Positions 33,631 through 41,593 are shown, counted from the first letter of the stretch. The stretch: 64,000 nt of DNA from Oceanimonas doudoroffii (GCF_002242685.1 NZ_NBIM01000001.1:558001-622000); one strand, 5' to 3'. Notes: generated from the sequence alone by a model not told the origin. Made by a program: numbers and translations.

Positions 33631-34821
33631 ATGGAAGAATTTGATAACAGATTGGAAAACTTAAAGCAGTTTTTAAGCTCGCAAAGCAGACAAAACTGGC
33701 TTTTTGGTGCAGGGATAAGTTTCGGTTCAAAAATACCTTTAATGTATCCATTGACCAATCGTGTTGAGGAAATTGTCGAAGATCATTCGGGAGCGAAAGA
33801 AAAAGAGATTTTGGCATCTTTAAAGGCAGATCTAACCGATGACTGTCATGTTGAACACTACCTGAGCCATTTAGGAGACCTTCTAGCTATTGCAGAGAGG
33901 TCTAAGGACAAAGCTGCATATATTGGTGCTAATAGTTATACTTCTGAACAGTTAAAGCTGCTTTATCTAGAAATTATCAAGGCAATTGGAGGGATTGTTA
34001 GGTATGGATATGTTTGTGCCAATGCTGAGCGCGGAATAAAAGAGGAGGTTGGCAACGCTGCAAACCCAATTGTTGAAATAGAACCTCATTATGAATTTAT
34101 AGAAGCATTATTGATTAACCAGTCAAATCTAGAGCGGCGTTCAAAAACGACATTCTTTACTACTAATTACGATACTTTACTCGAAGATGCCTTAGCTCTA
34201 CACAAAAAAGTAGTATGCGATGGATTTTCAGGTGGTGCTGTAGGTTTTTGGAATGCCGAAAAGGAATTTTCAAATTCCGCTATAGATTCAAACACTTACC
34301 ATCTATATAAATTGCATGGTTCGATAGATTGGCACAGAGATGATAATTTAGGGCTTGTACGTGCACGATATGGAACTAAATATTTGTCAAACCCTGAAAG
34401 TATCATGATTTATCCCCAGGCAACAAAATACGTTGAAACCCAGAAAGATCCGTTTGCCAGTTTATTTCTGGGTTTAAGAAAAACCCTAATGAATGGACAG
34501 CAAAATACATTAATAACCTGTGGTTACAGTTTTGGTGATGAGCATATTAATGCTGAAATAGAAAGCGCATTAAGAAGTGAGTCTAACCAAACGACGGTTA
34601 TTGCTTTTATTCAAGAGGCGCCAAAAGATGGGATTGTGATTAACAAGACTTTAGATGCTTGGCTGAGCTGTCCAAAAATTGGTTCCAGAGTGTATGTCGC
34701 CGGTGAATTGGGGATTTACCATAGTTCAACAACTCCTTTATCTGAATCAGATACTAGTAAGTATACATGGTGGCGTTTTGATGGACTAACTCAGTTCATC
34801 AGAACAGGAGATGCGTCATGA
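33631..34821 (+). CDS. SIR2-like NADase of a SIR2-HerA defence module
   Basis: A 396-residue SIR2-family protein. The NAD-binding motif GAGISFGSKIPL is at about residues 26-37, TTNYDTLLEDAL at about 177-188, the catalytic-His motif LHGSIDW at about 228-234, and CGYSFGDEHINAEI at about 296-309. Proteins of this class hydrolyse NAD+ on phage infection and act with HerA-type ATPases in SIR2-HerA systems (established for characterised homologues). Here its stop overlaps the HerA start (ATGA). Codon use is AT-rich, unlike the chromosome. Start ATG 33631 follows GAAGAG. Defence function is inferred from architecture. Confidence 0.9.
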   Translation: MEEFDNRLENLKQFLSSQSRQNWLFGAGISFGSKIPLMYPLTNRVEEIVEDHSGAKEKEILASLKADLTDDCHVEHYLSHLGDLLAIAERSKDKAAYIGANSYTSEQLKLLYLEIIKAIGGIVRYGYVCANAERGIKEEVGNAANPIVEIEPHYEFIEALLINQSNLERRSKTTFFTTNYDTLLEDALALHKKVVCDGFSGGAVGFWNAEKEFSNSAIDSNTYHLYKLHGSIDWHRDDNLGLVRARYGTKYLSNPESIMIYPQATKYVETQKDPFASLFLGLRKTLMNGQQNTLITCGYSFGDEHINAEIESALRSESNQTTVIAFIQEAPKDGIVINKTLDAWLSCPKIGSRVYVAGELGIYHSSTTPLSESDTSKYTWWRFDGLTQFIRTGDAS

Positions 34822-36641
34822 ATAATATTTTCCAAGCACGGAAAGAGCTAAAGGTAGGTAAAATTATAGAGGTATCGGGTAATAATTTACGTATAGAAGT
34901 TGACGAGAATGTCAATGAGCTTATTCGTGCCGTTGATGGTCAAGTTTATCCTGTAGGGCAAATGGGCAGTATCATTAAAGTGCATTTTGGTAGAAAGCTT
35001 CTATTTGCTTTTGTCCGCTCGCTTAAAATGAGATCCGATTTGATTTCTGATGACAGTAGCCAATTAATCAACGCAGCGGATGACGCTCGTATCCTAGAGG
35101 CAGACTTGTTTGGTCAAGGCATCTGGTCTAATAAGAATTCTCGTCTCGAGTTTTCTCGTGGTGTTGAAACTTACCCCTTACCTCTACAAAGTGCCTATAT
35201 CTGCCTCAATGATGAATTAGAGGCTGTTTATAAAGCTGCAGAATCAAATGCTCAAGATGAAGCCATTACACCTATGGTTCCCATCGGGAATTACATCGGC
35301 GGTAACAATGCAGTATGCAGAGCGAATATTGATAAACTGTTTGGACATCATTTTGCGATATTAGGGTCTACTGGTTCAGGGAAATCAGGAACAGTGGCAT
35401 CAATTTTACATTCTGTTCTAGACCATCGACCTGAAAACGCAACGTTAAAACCAAGAATTGTCATGATTGATCCTCATGGAGAATACGCTAGTGCTTTTGG
35501 GGGGAGAGCGAAAGTATACCGAGCGTATAATGATGCGTCTGTAGCGGAAGATGATGCAGATCTTTTGAAGTTGCCTTATTGGCTTATGTCTAGTGATGAA
35601 TTGAGATCGTTGATCATTGGTAAGACAGAACACGAAGCTACCTCTCAAAATAATATTGTTTATGAAGCAATTACTTATTCTAGGTTGCTAGAGGCGGGCT
35701 ACGTGCAAGATGTAGGTGTGGAGCCAAGCGGTGGAGTAGAAGCCGTATTTGCTGACGGTATAAATGAAGATCAGGTTTTGAATTTTGATAGAGACAAGCC
35801 CGTTCCTTTCAAATTGGCGCAGTTTGTTAAGCACATAGACAAGGTGCAAGGTCGCAAAGAAGGGAAACAGGAAAAGCTAGCTGCATCTTCAGGCCGCGAT
35901 AAAGTTGATAACATACTTAAAAAACTCAAAGTCCTTCGCTCCAACCCCCAACTTAGTTTTTTATTAAAAGAATATAGTGAAGCTGACTCTCCAAAACTTA
36001 AGGATATATTGGCGCAGTTTGTAGGTGAGGCAAATGGAAACGATATTCGTATCATAGATATATCTGGCCTGCCAAATGAAGTTGCTGGACCATTAACCGC
36101 TTTAATATCTCGCCTTCTGTTTCAATACAAGCTTTGGCAGACACGGGGTGAAAGAGAGAAAGACCCCGTTTTGTTTATCTGTGAAGAGGCGCACCGCTAT
36201 GTGCCAAACCACGGTGAGGCACAATACAAAGAAGCTCAAGATGCTATTCGACGCATTGCAAAAGAAGGACGGAAATACGGATTAGGGTTGGGACTTATTT
36301 CGCAACGACCGTCTGATGTCGAAAGTACTGTGCTTTCTCAGTGTAATTCTTGGATTGTTCTTCGATTGTCGAATTCGAGTGATCAAGAACATGTATCGAG
36401 GTTCTTGCCTGATAGTTTGATCGGTTTAACTAAAATGTTATCAGCCCTTACAAGACGTGAGGCCATTTTTGTAGGGGAGGCCGCAGCACTTCCAAGCAGA
36501 ATTCGAATTCGAGAGTTATCGCCTGAACAGTTACCTAATTCTAACGATATTAAATTCGCAAGTGGATGGTCGAATGATGCGATTCAAGAAGCTGATTTGA
36601 TGTCAATCGTAAATCGATGGTGTGGGATTTCGGTCGAGTAA
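34818..36641 (+). CDS. HerA-like hexameric ATPase (DUF87) of the SIR2-HerA module
   Basis: A 607-residue HerA/FtsK-superfamily ATPase. An N-terminal beta-barrel-like region (about 1-120) precedes Walker A GSTGSGKSGT (about 185-194), DPHGEYASAF, Walker B LFICEEAHRYVP (about 451-462), and the sensor region ISQRPSDVESTVLSQCNSWIVLRLSN. Homologues form hexamers that assemble with SIR2 effectors and may also use DNA. It ends just before attC site 3, so both genes travel as one cassette of about 3.1 kb. Confidence 0.92.
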   Translation: MNNIFQARKELKVGKIIEVSGNNLRIEVDENVNELIRAVDGQVYPVGQMGSIIKVHFGRKLLFAFVRSLKMRSDLISDDSSQLINAADDARILEADLFGQGIWSNKNSRLEFSRGVETYPLPLQSAYICLNDELEAVYKAAESNAQDEAITPMVPIGNYIGGNNAVCRANIDKLFGHHFAILGSTGSGKSGTVASILHSVLDHRPENATLKPRIVMIDPHGEYASAFGGRAKVYRAYNDASVAEDDADLLKLPYWLMSSDELRSLIIGKTEHEATSQNNIVYEAITYSRLLEAGYVQDVGVEPSGGVEAVFADGINEDQVLNFDRDKPVPFKLAQFVKHIDKVQGRKEGKQEKLAASSGRDKVDNILKKLKVLRSNPQLSFLLKEYSEADSPKLKDILAQFVGEANGNDIRIIDISGLPNEVAGPLTALISRLLFQYKLWQTRGEREKDPVLFICEEAHRYVPNHGEAQYKEAQDAIRRIAKEGRKYGLGLGLISQRPSDVESTVLSQCNSWIVLRLSNSSDQEHVSRFLPDSLIGLTKMLSALTRREAIFVGEAAALPSRIRIRELSPEQLPNSNDIKFASGWSNDAIQEADLMSIVNRWCGISVE

Positions 36642-36664
36642 TTCGATGCTGTTGGTAAGCACAG

Positions 36665-36722
36665 CTTTAACAAGGCAATGTTGTCGGACTCGCTTTGCTC
36701 ACCGCAAATTGCGGCGTTAAAT
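36665..36722 (+). repeat. attC site 3 (58 bp)
   Basis: Left core CTTTAAC, right core GTTAAAT. GGCAATGTTGTCGG pairs with CCGCAAATTGC with an unpaired G, giving the short attC hairpin with an extrahelical base. It closes the SIR2-HerA cassette. Confidence 0.88.
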
Positions 36723-36735
36723 TTCTAGGAAGGTT

Positions 36736-37452
36736 ATGACTCAAACTGAAATTCTTGCATTGTGGGGCGCAGTAACCGGCACAATTGGTACCATTGCAGG
36801 TGTACTCGGCCTTTGGTTGAGATTTAGGCAGCATGGTATGGATAGGCCAAAACTAATGTGCGACTCGTCATTCGGTTTTGAATCTCCAAATAGACCCACC
36901 CATAAAATTACTATTCGCTCTGTTGGAAGAAGGCCAGTAGCAATAGATCAGATTAAATATTTCAATATTCCGAGAATTTGGTCACATAGACTCACCAAAC
37001 GCTTTCAACATAAAAAAGGACGCTGGGTTTGGGGGCAAAGTCCTAAAAAGGCGATAAAGCTGGGAGAAGGTGAAAAAGCAGAGGTCAGTGTTTCTTTACC
37101 TGATAGTATTTCCATTACAGAGATTTACAAAGTTGTGGTTGTAGACCAAACCGGAAAAGAGTGGCCTGTTAAGTGGGTAGCTATTTCTAAACTCAAAAAG
37201 ATTGCCATCGAAGAAATCTTGGAAGAGTTTTCAGAGGAAAATGACAAGAGGGTTGTTTCCGCAATAGGTCACCGTTTAGGAATAAGGTATTTTATAGAAA
37301 CAAAATTCAATACCAAGCCAGGACGTACAGGTGTTCCATGTGGCAGAGGCTTTTGGTTCCTAGATATAAAGAAGTACCAAGAAAAGCTGCAAAACGTAAA
37401 ATCTATACAAGCCACAGAGTTTTTGTCTGGTGAGTCAGAAGAAATACAGTAG
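36736..37452 (+). CDS. Cassette-borne protein with N-terminal membrane helix, unknown function
   Basis: A 238-residue protein: one N-terminal hydrophobic helix (LWGAVTGTIGTIAGVLGLWL, about residues 9-28), then a soluble, basic, beta-rich region with ITIRSVGRRPVAIDQI (resembling the Ig-like or C2-like strands of small membrane-anchored sensors), and a C-terminal alpha region. No family is recognised. ATG 36736 follows AGGAAGG. It is the single gene of its cassette, with the stop a few bases before attC 4. Confidence 0.8.
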   Translation: MTQTEILALWGAVTGTIGTIAGVLGLWLRFRQHGMDRPKLMCDSSFGFESPNRPTHKITIRSVGRRPVAIDQIKYFNIPRIWSHRLTKRFQHKKGRWVWGQSPKKAIKLGEGEKAEVSVSLPDSISITEIYKVVVVDQTGKEWPVKWVAISKLKKIAIEEILEEFSEENDKRVVSAIGHRLGIRYFIETKFNTKPGRTGVPCGRGFWFLDIKKYQEKLQNVKSIQATEFLSGESEEIQ

Positions 37453-37454
37453 CA

Positions 37455-37532
37455 ATTTAACAAGCGCATGTTGTTCGCCCCTGCGGGGCTGGGACCTCCG
37501 TTCCGCTACGGCCCCAAATGCAAGCGTTACAC
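37455..37532 (+). repeat. attC site 4 (78 bp)
   Basis: Left core ATTTAAC (perfect RYYYAAC), right end GTTACAC. GCGCATGTTG pairs with CAAATGCAAGC with one extra base; the centre contains a CCCCTGCGGGG hairpin. Confidence 0.87.
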
Positions 37533-37545
37533 GTAAGGAGAGATC

Positions 37546-38016
37546 ATGGATGAAATATTAAATGCACTCACAAATTCCTCAGTATGGGCAGGAGTTATTT
37601 TGACTTTCTTGCTTAAGGCTGTTTTTAAACGCACCCCGCAAGTACTTAAAGGGTTTTCTCGGGGCCTAAAACTAAGGCATATCCGAAAAATCAAAAGACT
37701 ACGGCACAACCAAGATGCCGTTACATATCACTCCATAAAGGCACATGCATATTTCTTGCTGTTTTTTGGTTGCACAGCATTCTTTCTAATGCTGGTGTCT
37801 ATGGGACCCTTGGTTCCACTACTTAAGCTTCCGCAGTGGGTGTTTTTTATTGCTTTTAGCCCTGTGCTATTCATTGAAATCATGTGGCTGAATCAAAATT
37901 CTCTTGCCCAATCGCTTATTGAGCATCGAGGTAAACTACGTGTAACAAGGCGTTCAATTATGTGCCCTGTTGTACAGGGCACGGACCTACGCAGCGATGC
38001 TGCTTCGGCCCATTAA
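37546..38016 (+). CDS. Cassette-borne two-span membrane protein, unknown function
   Basis: A 156-residue protein with two membrane spans (AYFLLFFGCTAFFLMLVSMG, then WVFFIAFSPVLFIEIMWL) after a basic N-terminal region with a shorter hydrophobic segment. ATG 37546 follows AAGGAG. The last 24 codons run through attC site 5, so the C-terminus is encoded by the recombination site itself; this tail would change if the cassette moved or if the original stop was lost. No family recognised. Confidence 0.72.
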   Translation: MDEILNALTNSSVWAGVILTFLLKAVFKRTPQVLKGFSRGLKLRHIRKIKRLRHNQDAVTYHSIKAHAYFLLFFGCTAFFLMLVSMGPLVPLLKLPQWVFFIAFSPVLFIEIMWLNQNSLAQSLIEHRGKLRVTRRSIMCPVVQGTDLRSDAASAH

Positions 38017-38029
38017 CGCGGCGTTAGGC
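37940..38029 (+). repeat. attC site 5 (90 bp)
   Basis: Left core near GTGTAAC, right core GTTAGGC. AAGGCGTTCAAT pairs with ATTAACGCGGC with an extrahelical base; interior GTGCCCTGTTGTACAGGGCAC hairpin. It overlaps the 3' end of the preceding coding region. Confidence 0.87.
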
Positions 38030-38053
38030 GAATCTAAACATCAGGAGTAACCT

Positions 38054-38449
38054 TTGAGAATTGAAGTTTTAGAATCAGATTTTTATGGTGGTTCAATCGC
38101 CCATCAAGCAGGTGATTTTAAAAAGTGGATGAAGCTAAAGCACCCTGATGTTGAAGTGCTAGTTCCAGAGAATAAAACAAAGTTTGATCTACACGACTTC
38201 TCACTAATTATGCCACTGGTTAACCTTGCAGCAGATATGAGTCTGGTCAATTATCTAGGACTGGTAGTTGAATATGCTAATTATTGCTTCAGAGGTAAAC
38301 TAGAAGGTGAAAATGACGAAGTACAAATAAATGTTTTGTATGAAGATAATAAATCAGGAAAACGAAAAGAGTTCAATTTCAAGGGAAGTGTTGAAGCTTT
38401 GGAGAAAAGCGTGGAAAAATTCAACATTAATGAGTTCATGGGAAAATAA
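38054..38449 (+). CDS. Unrecognised 131-residue protein, partner of a SEC-C protein
   Basis: The frame starts at TTG 38054, six bases after AGGAG (38043-38047); there is no suitable ATG. The product begins RIEVLESDFYGGSIA, has a central hydrophobic helix (LVNLAADMSLVNYLGLVVEYA), then charged strands and a final helix (GSVEALEKSVEKFN). This strand-helix-strand-helix plan loosely recalls small 'effector-associated' domains of bacterial conflict systems, but the likeness is weak and I do not assign a family. It is three bases from the next gene and surely co-translated with it. Confidence 0.7.
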   Translation: MRIEVLESDFYGGSIAHQAGDFKKWMKLKHPDVEVLVPENKTKFDLHDFSLIMPLVNLAADMSLVNYLGLVVEYANYCFRGKLEGENDEVQINVLYEDNKSGKRKEFNFKGSVEALEKSVEKFNINEFMGK

Positions 38450-38452
38450 CTG

Positions 38453-39295
38453 ATGAACTCTATTAACGCACTTAAAGATAAATTTGATTCTGATGAAAGT
38501 CGTACTATCAGCATCCTGAGAGCAATCGATAGTAGAAAGTATGATATAGCAAAAGACAAAGCAAAGAGCACCATAGAAGAAATTGAAAACCTTAAGAAGG
38601 AATTAAAATCAGAGGGTGATCTCAATGCTGCTTACCTCACGAACTCATTCTACGAATTACTCCTCAGAGTATCTTTGTTTTGGCAGCATATTGAACGCGA
38701 AAGCTACTACCAATCGTGGTGGGCATTACAGGATGGGCTAGATCATCTAAGGCAACTTAAGAAGTTTTATTTAGCCAAAAACAAAGCACTGTCATTTTTC
38801 GAAAACCAATTGATAGAATTGGAAAAATTATATCCATATAAGTTGTTTTCAAGCCCAGGTTTTATTGTTGAAAGCTTTCAATGCAGTATATGCAAGAACG
38901 ACATTGATTCTGATTTTTGTAGTCATATGAAAGGTGAATTATATAGTGGCGAGATAGCCTATGCAGTTGCTCAAGAAATAAAAGACATAGATCACTTTGC
39001 TTTTGTAACAAACCCAACAAACAAAAGACTGGTTATTGATAATAATGATAATCACATTCAGTTCAATTTATTCAAAGAGGTAGTGGAGCATTTCAATTCA
39101 AATAATCTTTCTCCGCTTGGATTTTCAACTTTAAAAAGATATGAATTCATGAGGCCAGACGAAGACTGGGTTAAGTTACCTAGAAACTCTGAGTGTTACT
39201 GTGGAAGTGGAAAGAAGTTTAAGAAATGTTGCATTGGTAATTCGCAGAAAAAGCAAATTCATGTAGATTTTATGGGCCATCACATATTCGCCTAA
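38453..39295 (+). CDS. SEC-C motif zinc-binding protein, unknown function
   Basis: A 280-residue protein. The C-terminus carries a SEC-C zinc motif (ECYCGSGKKFKKCC, about residues 243-256) like those in SecA and many conflict-related proteins. A second likely zinc knuckle, CSICKNDIDSDFCSHMKG, lies near residue 143. The N-terminal half is helical (about 1-125), including a Lys/Glu-rich coiled coil. The stop is inside the left core of attC 6. It shares a cassette with the 131-residue gene. Role unknown. Confidence 0.78.
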   Translation: MNSINALKDKFDSDESRTISILRAIDSRKYDIAKDKAKSTIEEIENLKKELKSEGDLNAAYLTNSFYELLLRVSLFWQHIERESYYQSWWALQDGLDHLRQLKKFYLAKNKALSFFENQLIELEKLYPYKLFSSPGFIVESFQCSICKNDIDSDFCSHMKGELYSGEIAYAVAQEIKDIDHFAFVTNPTNKRLVIDNNDNHIQFNLFKEVVEHFNSNNLSPLGFSTLKRYEFMRPDEDWVKLPRNSECYCGSGKKFKKCCIGNSQKKQIHVDFMGHHIFA

Positions 39296-39345
39296 CAAGC
39301 GCATCCAGGTGACGCCCTATGGCGCACCTGATGCTGGCGTTAAGC
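39290..39345 (+). repeat. attC site 6 (56 bp)
   Basis: Left core GCCTAAC, right core GTTAAGC, both good consensus matches. GCATCCAGGTG-A-CGCC pairs almost perfectly with GGCG-C-ACCTGATGC across a CTAT loop. The most compact and clearest attC in the array. Confidence 0.92.
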
Positions 39346-39364
39346 ACTTTTAGAGAATATTGGA

Positions 39365-39697
39365 ATGAGAAAGACAGATAAGAAGATAGACAATGCCATC
39401 AGGGTTGCATTGACCGAGGCGTGTGAGGTGGCGCAAGGTGAATCTGAGGGATTCATGTGGTTAACACACTTCGTGAACTATAACGCTTTCCCCGGCTCGC
39501 TCTCCGTGGTTTGTGTTTACGACACAAATGCACACTTAGCCAAGGCAGACCTGGACAGCATGCGTTCTCTAATCAAAAAGAAACTCGCATCAATCAACAT
39601 AGATCTCAAAGATATACGACGACATGTTAGCTTTGACACCGAAGAAACATGCAAGATTGAAAACAATGGAAAATGGCAAGAGCGCCTACAGGCTTAA
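39365..39697 (+). CDS. Small cassette-type conserved protein (sometimes misnamed 'Fis family')
   Basis: A 110-residue soluble protein (MRKTDKKIDNAIRVALTEAC ... FMWLTHFVNYNAFPGSLSVVCVYDT). I remember near relatives in Vibrio, Shewanella and Pseudomonas annotated as Fis-family regulators, but no helix-turn-helix of Fis type is visible, so I leave the function open. It follows attC 6 by 19 bp and is the last gene of the AT-rich array; no attC is seen after it. Confidence 0.75.
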   Translation: MRKTDKKIDNAIRVALTEACEVAQGESEGFMWLTHFVNYNAFPGSLSVVCVYDTNAHLAKADLDSMRSLIKKKLASINIDLKDIRRHVSFDTEETCKIENNGKWQERLQA

Positions 39698-39744
39698 ACC
39701 GTAGCCAAGACGCTTTGGTGACTCTGCATCACTATGCTATGCCG

Positions 39745-40356
39745 TCAGGCCTGATAGTGGCTTAGAAACAGCGCCGCGGTGCGCTCGGCGAGTTCATGGC
39801 GTTCACGAGCATCAAGCAGCGGCGTCACCTGCAGCAGCTGGGGCCAGAAGCAGTTGCCCTTGATCAGGTTTTGAAGCTGCTGGCCGGCAATGTTGCGGTC
39901 CAGCTCGCGCAGTCGCCCGTCTGCCGATGCGGCCTTTAACCAGCGGGCAATGCCGGTTTCGTTGGCCGACAGCTTTTCTACCTGCTGGCGTATTGCCTCC
40001 GGCTGATGAAAGAAATGCTCAAACGCCACGCGGTTCAGCTCGATATATTCACGGCTGCAAATGGCCTCAATTTCCGACTCGAGCAGCTTGCTGAGCTGGG
40101 GCTGTAGCTCGGCTGCGGCGTCATAGTCTTCCCCCGCACACAGGGTGGCCTGCTGCCAAAGCTCGGTCATCAGCGCCATGATCAGCGCCTCCTTGCTGGC
40201 GAAGTGGTTATACACGGTGCGCTTGGACACTTGCGCCAGTGCCGCCAGCTCGTCCATGCTGGTGTTGTGCACGCCTTTCTCCTGAAACGCTCGCTGGGCC
40301 GCCTGCAGAATGGCCCGGCGCTTGAGTTCGCTTCGTGTTGGCTTTTTCTCGTTCAT
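39745..40356 (-). CDS. TetR/AcrR family repressor
   Basis: A 203-residue regulator with the TetR N-terminal helix-turn-helix (ILQAAQRAFQEKGVHNTSMDELAALAQVSKRTVYNHFASKEALI) and a helical ligand-binding C-terminus. It diverges from the MBL-fold lipoprotein gene; the 117-bp gap contains a perfect 21-bp palindrome, the expected operator. GC-rich codon use marks the return to core DNA. The inducer is unknown. Confidence 0.9.
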   Translation of the reverse strand: MNEKKPTRSELKRRAILQAAQRAFQEKGVHNTSMDELAALAQVSKRTVYNHFASKEALIMALMTELWQQATLCAGEDYDAAAELQPQLSKLLESEIEAICSREYIELNRVAFEHFFHQPEAIRQQVEKLSANETGIARWLKAASADGRLRELDRNIAGQQLQNLIKGNCFWPQLLQVTPLLDARERHELAERTAALFLSHYQA

Positions 40357-40408
40357 TTCACACTCGGTTGTTCAGGGTGGTTCATCACCGAAGACATGAT
40401 TTTACACT

Positions 40409-40434
40409 AGTGAGTTTACTTTTTCTTACTCACT
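40409..40434. promoter_or_regulatory. Secondary inverted repeat in the tetR/MBL promoter gap
   Basis: AGTGAGT (40409-40415) and ACTCACT (40428-40434) form a 7-bp inverted repeat about 25 bp from the main palindrome, and both contain or abut an AGTTTACTTT block. It may be a second repressor site nearer tetR. Confidence 0.4.
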
Positions 40435-40437
40435 TAA

Positions 40438-40458
40438 TAAACTACACCGTGTAGTTTA
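40438..40458. promoter_or_regulatory. TetR-type operator palindrome
   Basis: TAAACTACAC-C-GTGTAGTTTA is a perfect 10-bp-arm palindrome with a single central base, located 15 bp before the ATG of the MBL-fold gene and 81 bp from the tetR start. Size and symmetry are those of TetR-family operators; binding would block the MBL gene promoter. Confidence 0.75.
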
Positions 40459-40473
40459 CTTTGGTGTTTAAAT

Positions 40474-41562
40474 ATGAAGTCACGCTGGTTGATCATGGCA
40501 GGGGGAGTCGTTATGGCCGTTAGTCTGTTAAAGGGCTGCTCAACGGAGCAACAGAAGTTCTACAACACGGGCATGAGCAACAGTGCCGAAAACAGCAGTC
40601 TGTGGGAGGTGGCCAAAATGTACTGGCGCACCGAGCGGGTGGCGCCCCGGCCAACGGCCACCTTGCCGCTGCGCAATATTCCCGCCGCGGAGCTGGCCGA
40701 GCCGTCGCCCGAGGCCAGGGTATACCGGCTGGGGCATTCCAGCGTGCTGATTCAGCTGGACGGGCAAACCATATTGACCGATCCGGTGTTCAGCGAGCGC
40801 GCCTCGCCGGTGCAGTGGATGGGCCCCAAACGTTTTCATCCGCTGCCCCTTGAGCTCTCGGCCTTGCCGCCCATTGCGGCCGTGGTGATCAGCCATGACC
40901 ATTACGACCATCTGGACAAGGCCAGCATTCTTGCCCTGAATGACAAGGTCGCGCGTTTTCTGGTGCCGCTGAGAGTGGGCAACCACCTGCGCCGCTGGGG
41001 CGTTGATGATGACAAAATCATAGAGCTGGACTGGTGGCAGTCTCATTCCCTGGGGAGCATTACCTTTACCGCGACCCCGGCGCAGCATTTTTCCGGCCGA
41101 GGCCTGAGAGACAAGGATCACACCCTGTGGGCCGGCTGGGCCATTGCGGGGCAAGCAGCCAATCTCTTTTTCAGCGGTGACAGCGGCTATTTCGACGGCT
41201 TTCGCGACATTGGCGAGCGCCTTGGTCCGTTCGATCTCACCCTGATCGAAACCGGCGCCTACAACCAACTCTGGAGCAGCATTCACATGCTGCCCGAGCA
41301 AAGTGTGCAGGCGCATATCGACTTGCGTGGCGAGGTGATGCTGCCCATTCACAACAGCACCTTTGATCTGGCGTTGCACGACTGGTTTGAGCCGCTGGAG
41401 CGGGCCACGGCGGCCGGGTGGGACCGCAATGTGCGCGTGGTCACGCCGATGATCGGCGCCGCGGTCAGGGTGCACAATCCGCAGGTGACCGGGTTTTGGT
41501 GGCAGACCGACGTGGCAACCGAGCTGGCCAATGAGGGTGAGGCGCGCGCCGAGGTTCGTTAA
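40474..41562 (+). CDS. MBL-fold metallohydrolase lipoprotein (NAPE-PLD/UlaG-like)
   Basis: A 362-residue protein with a lipoprotein signal (SLLKGC lipobox, Cys22) and a metallo-beta-lactamase-like fold: LGHSSVLIQLDGQTILTDPVFS, the zinc motif SHDHYDHLD (about residues 140-148), FSGDSGYF, and GAYNQLWSSIHMLPEQ. This pattern belongs to the N-acyl-phosphatidylethanolamine phospholipase D-like group; the substrate could be a lipid or lactone. It is placed in the periplasm by its lipobox. Controlled by the divergent TetR through the palindrome at its promoter. Confidence 0.87.
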   Translation: MKSRWLIMAGGVVMAVSLLKGCSTEQQKFYNTGMSNSAENSSLWEVAKMYWRTERVAPRPTATLPLRNIPAAELAEPSPEARVYRLGHSSVLIQLDGQTILTDPVFSERASPVQWMGPKRFHPLPLELSALPPIAAVVISHDHYDHLDKASILALNDKVARFLVPLRVGNHLRRWGVDDDKIIELDWWQSHSLGSITFTATPAQHFSGRGLRDKDHTLWAGWAIAGQAANLFFSGDSGYFDGFRDIGERLGPFDLTLIETGAYNQLWSSIHMLPEQSVQAHIDLRGEVMLPIHNSTFDLALHDWFEPLERATAAGWDRNVRVVTPMIGAAVRVHNPQVTGFWWQTDVATELANEGEARAEVR

Positions 41563-41593
41563 TATGCCGGCGCCACATAAAAAGGACGGGCTG

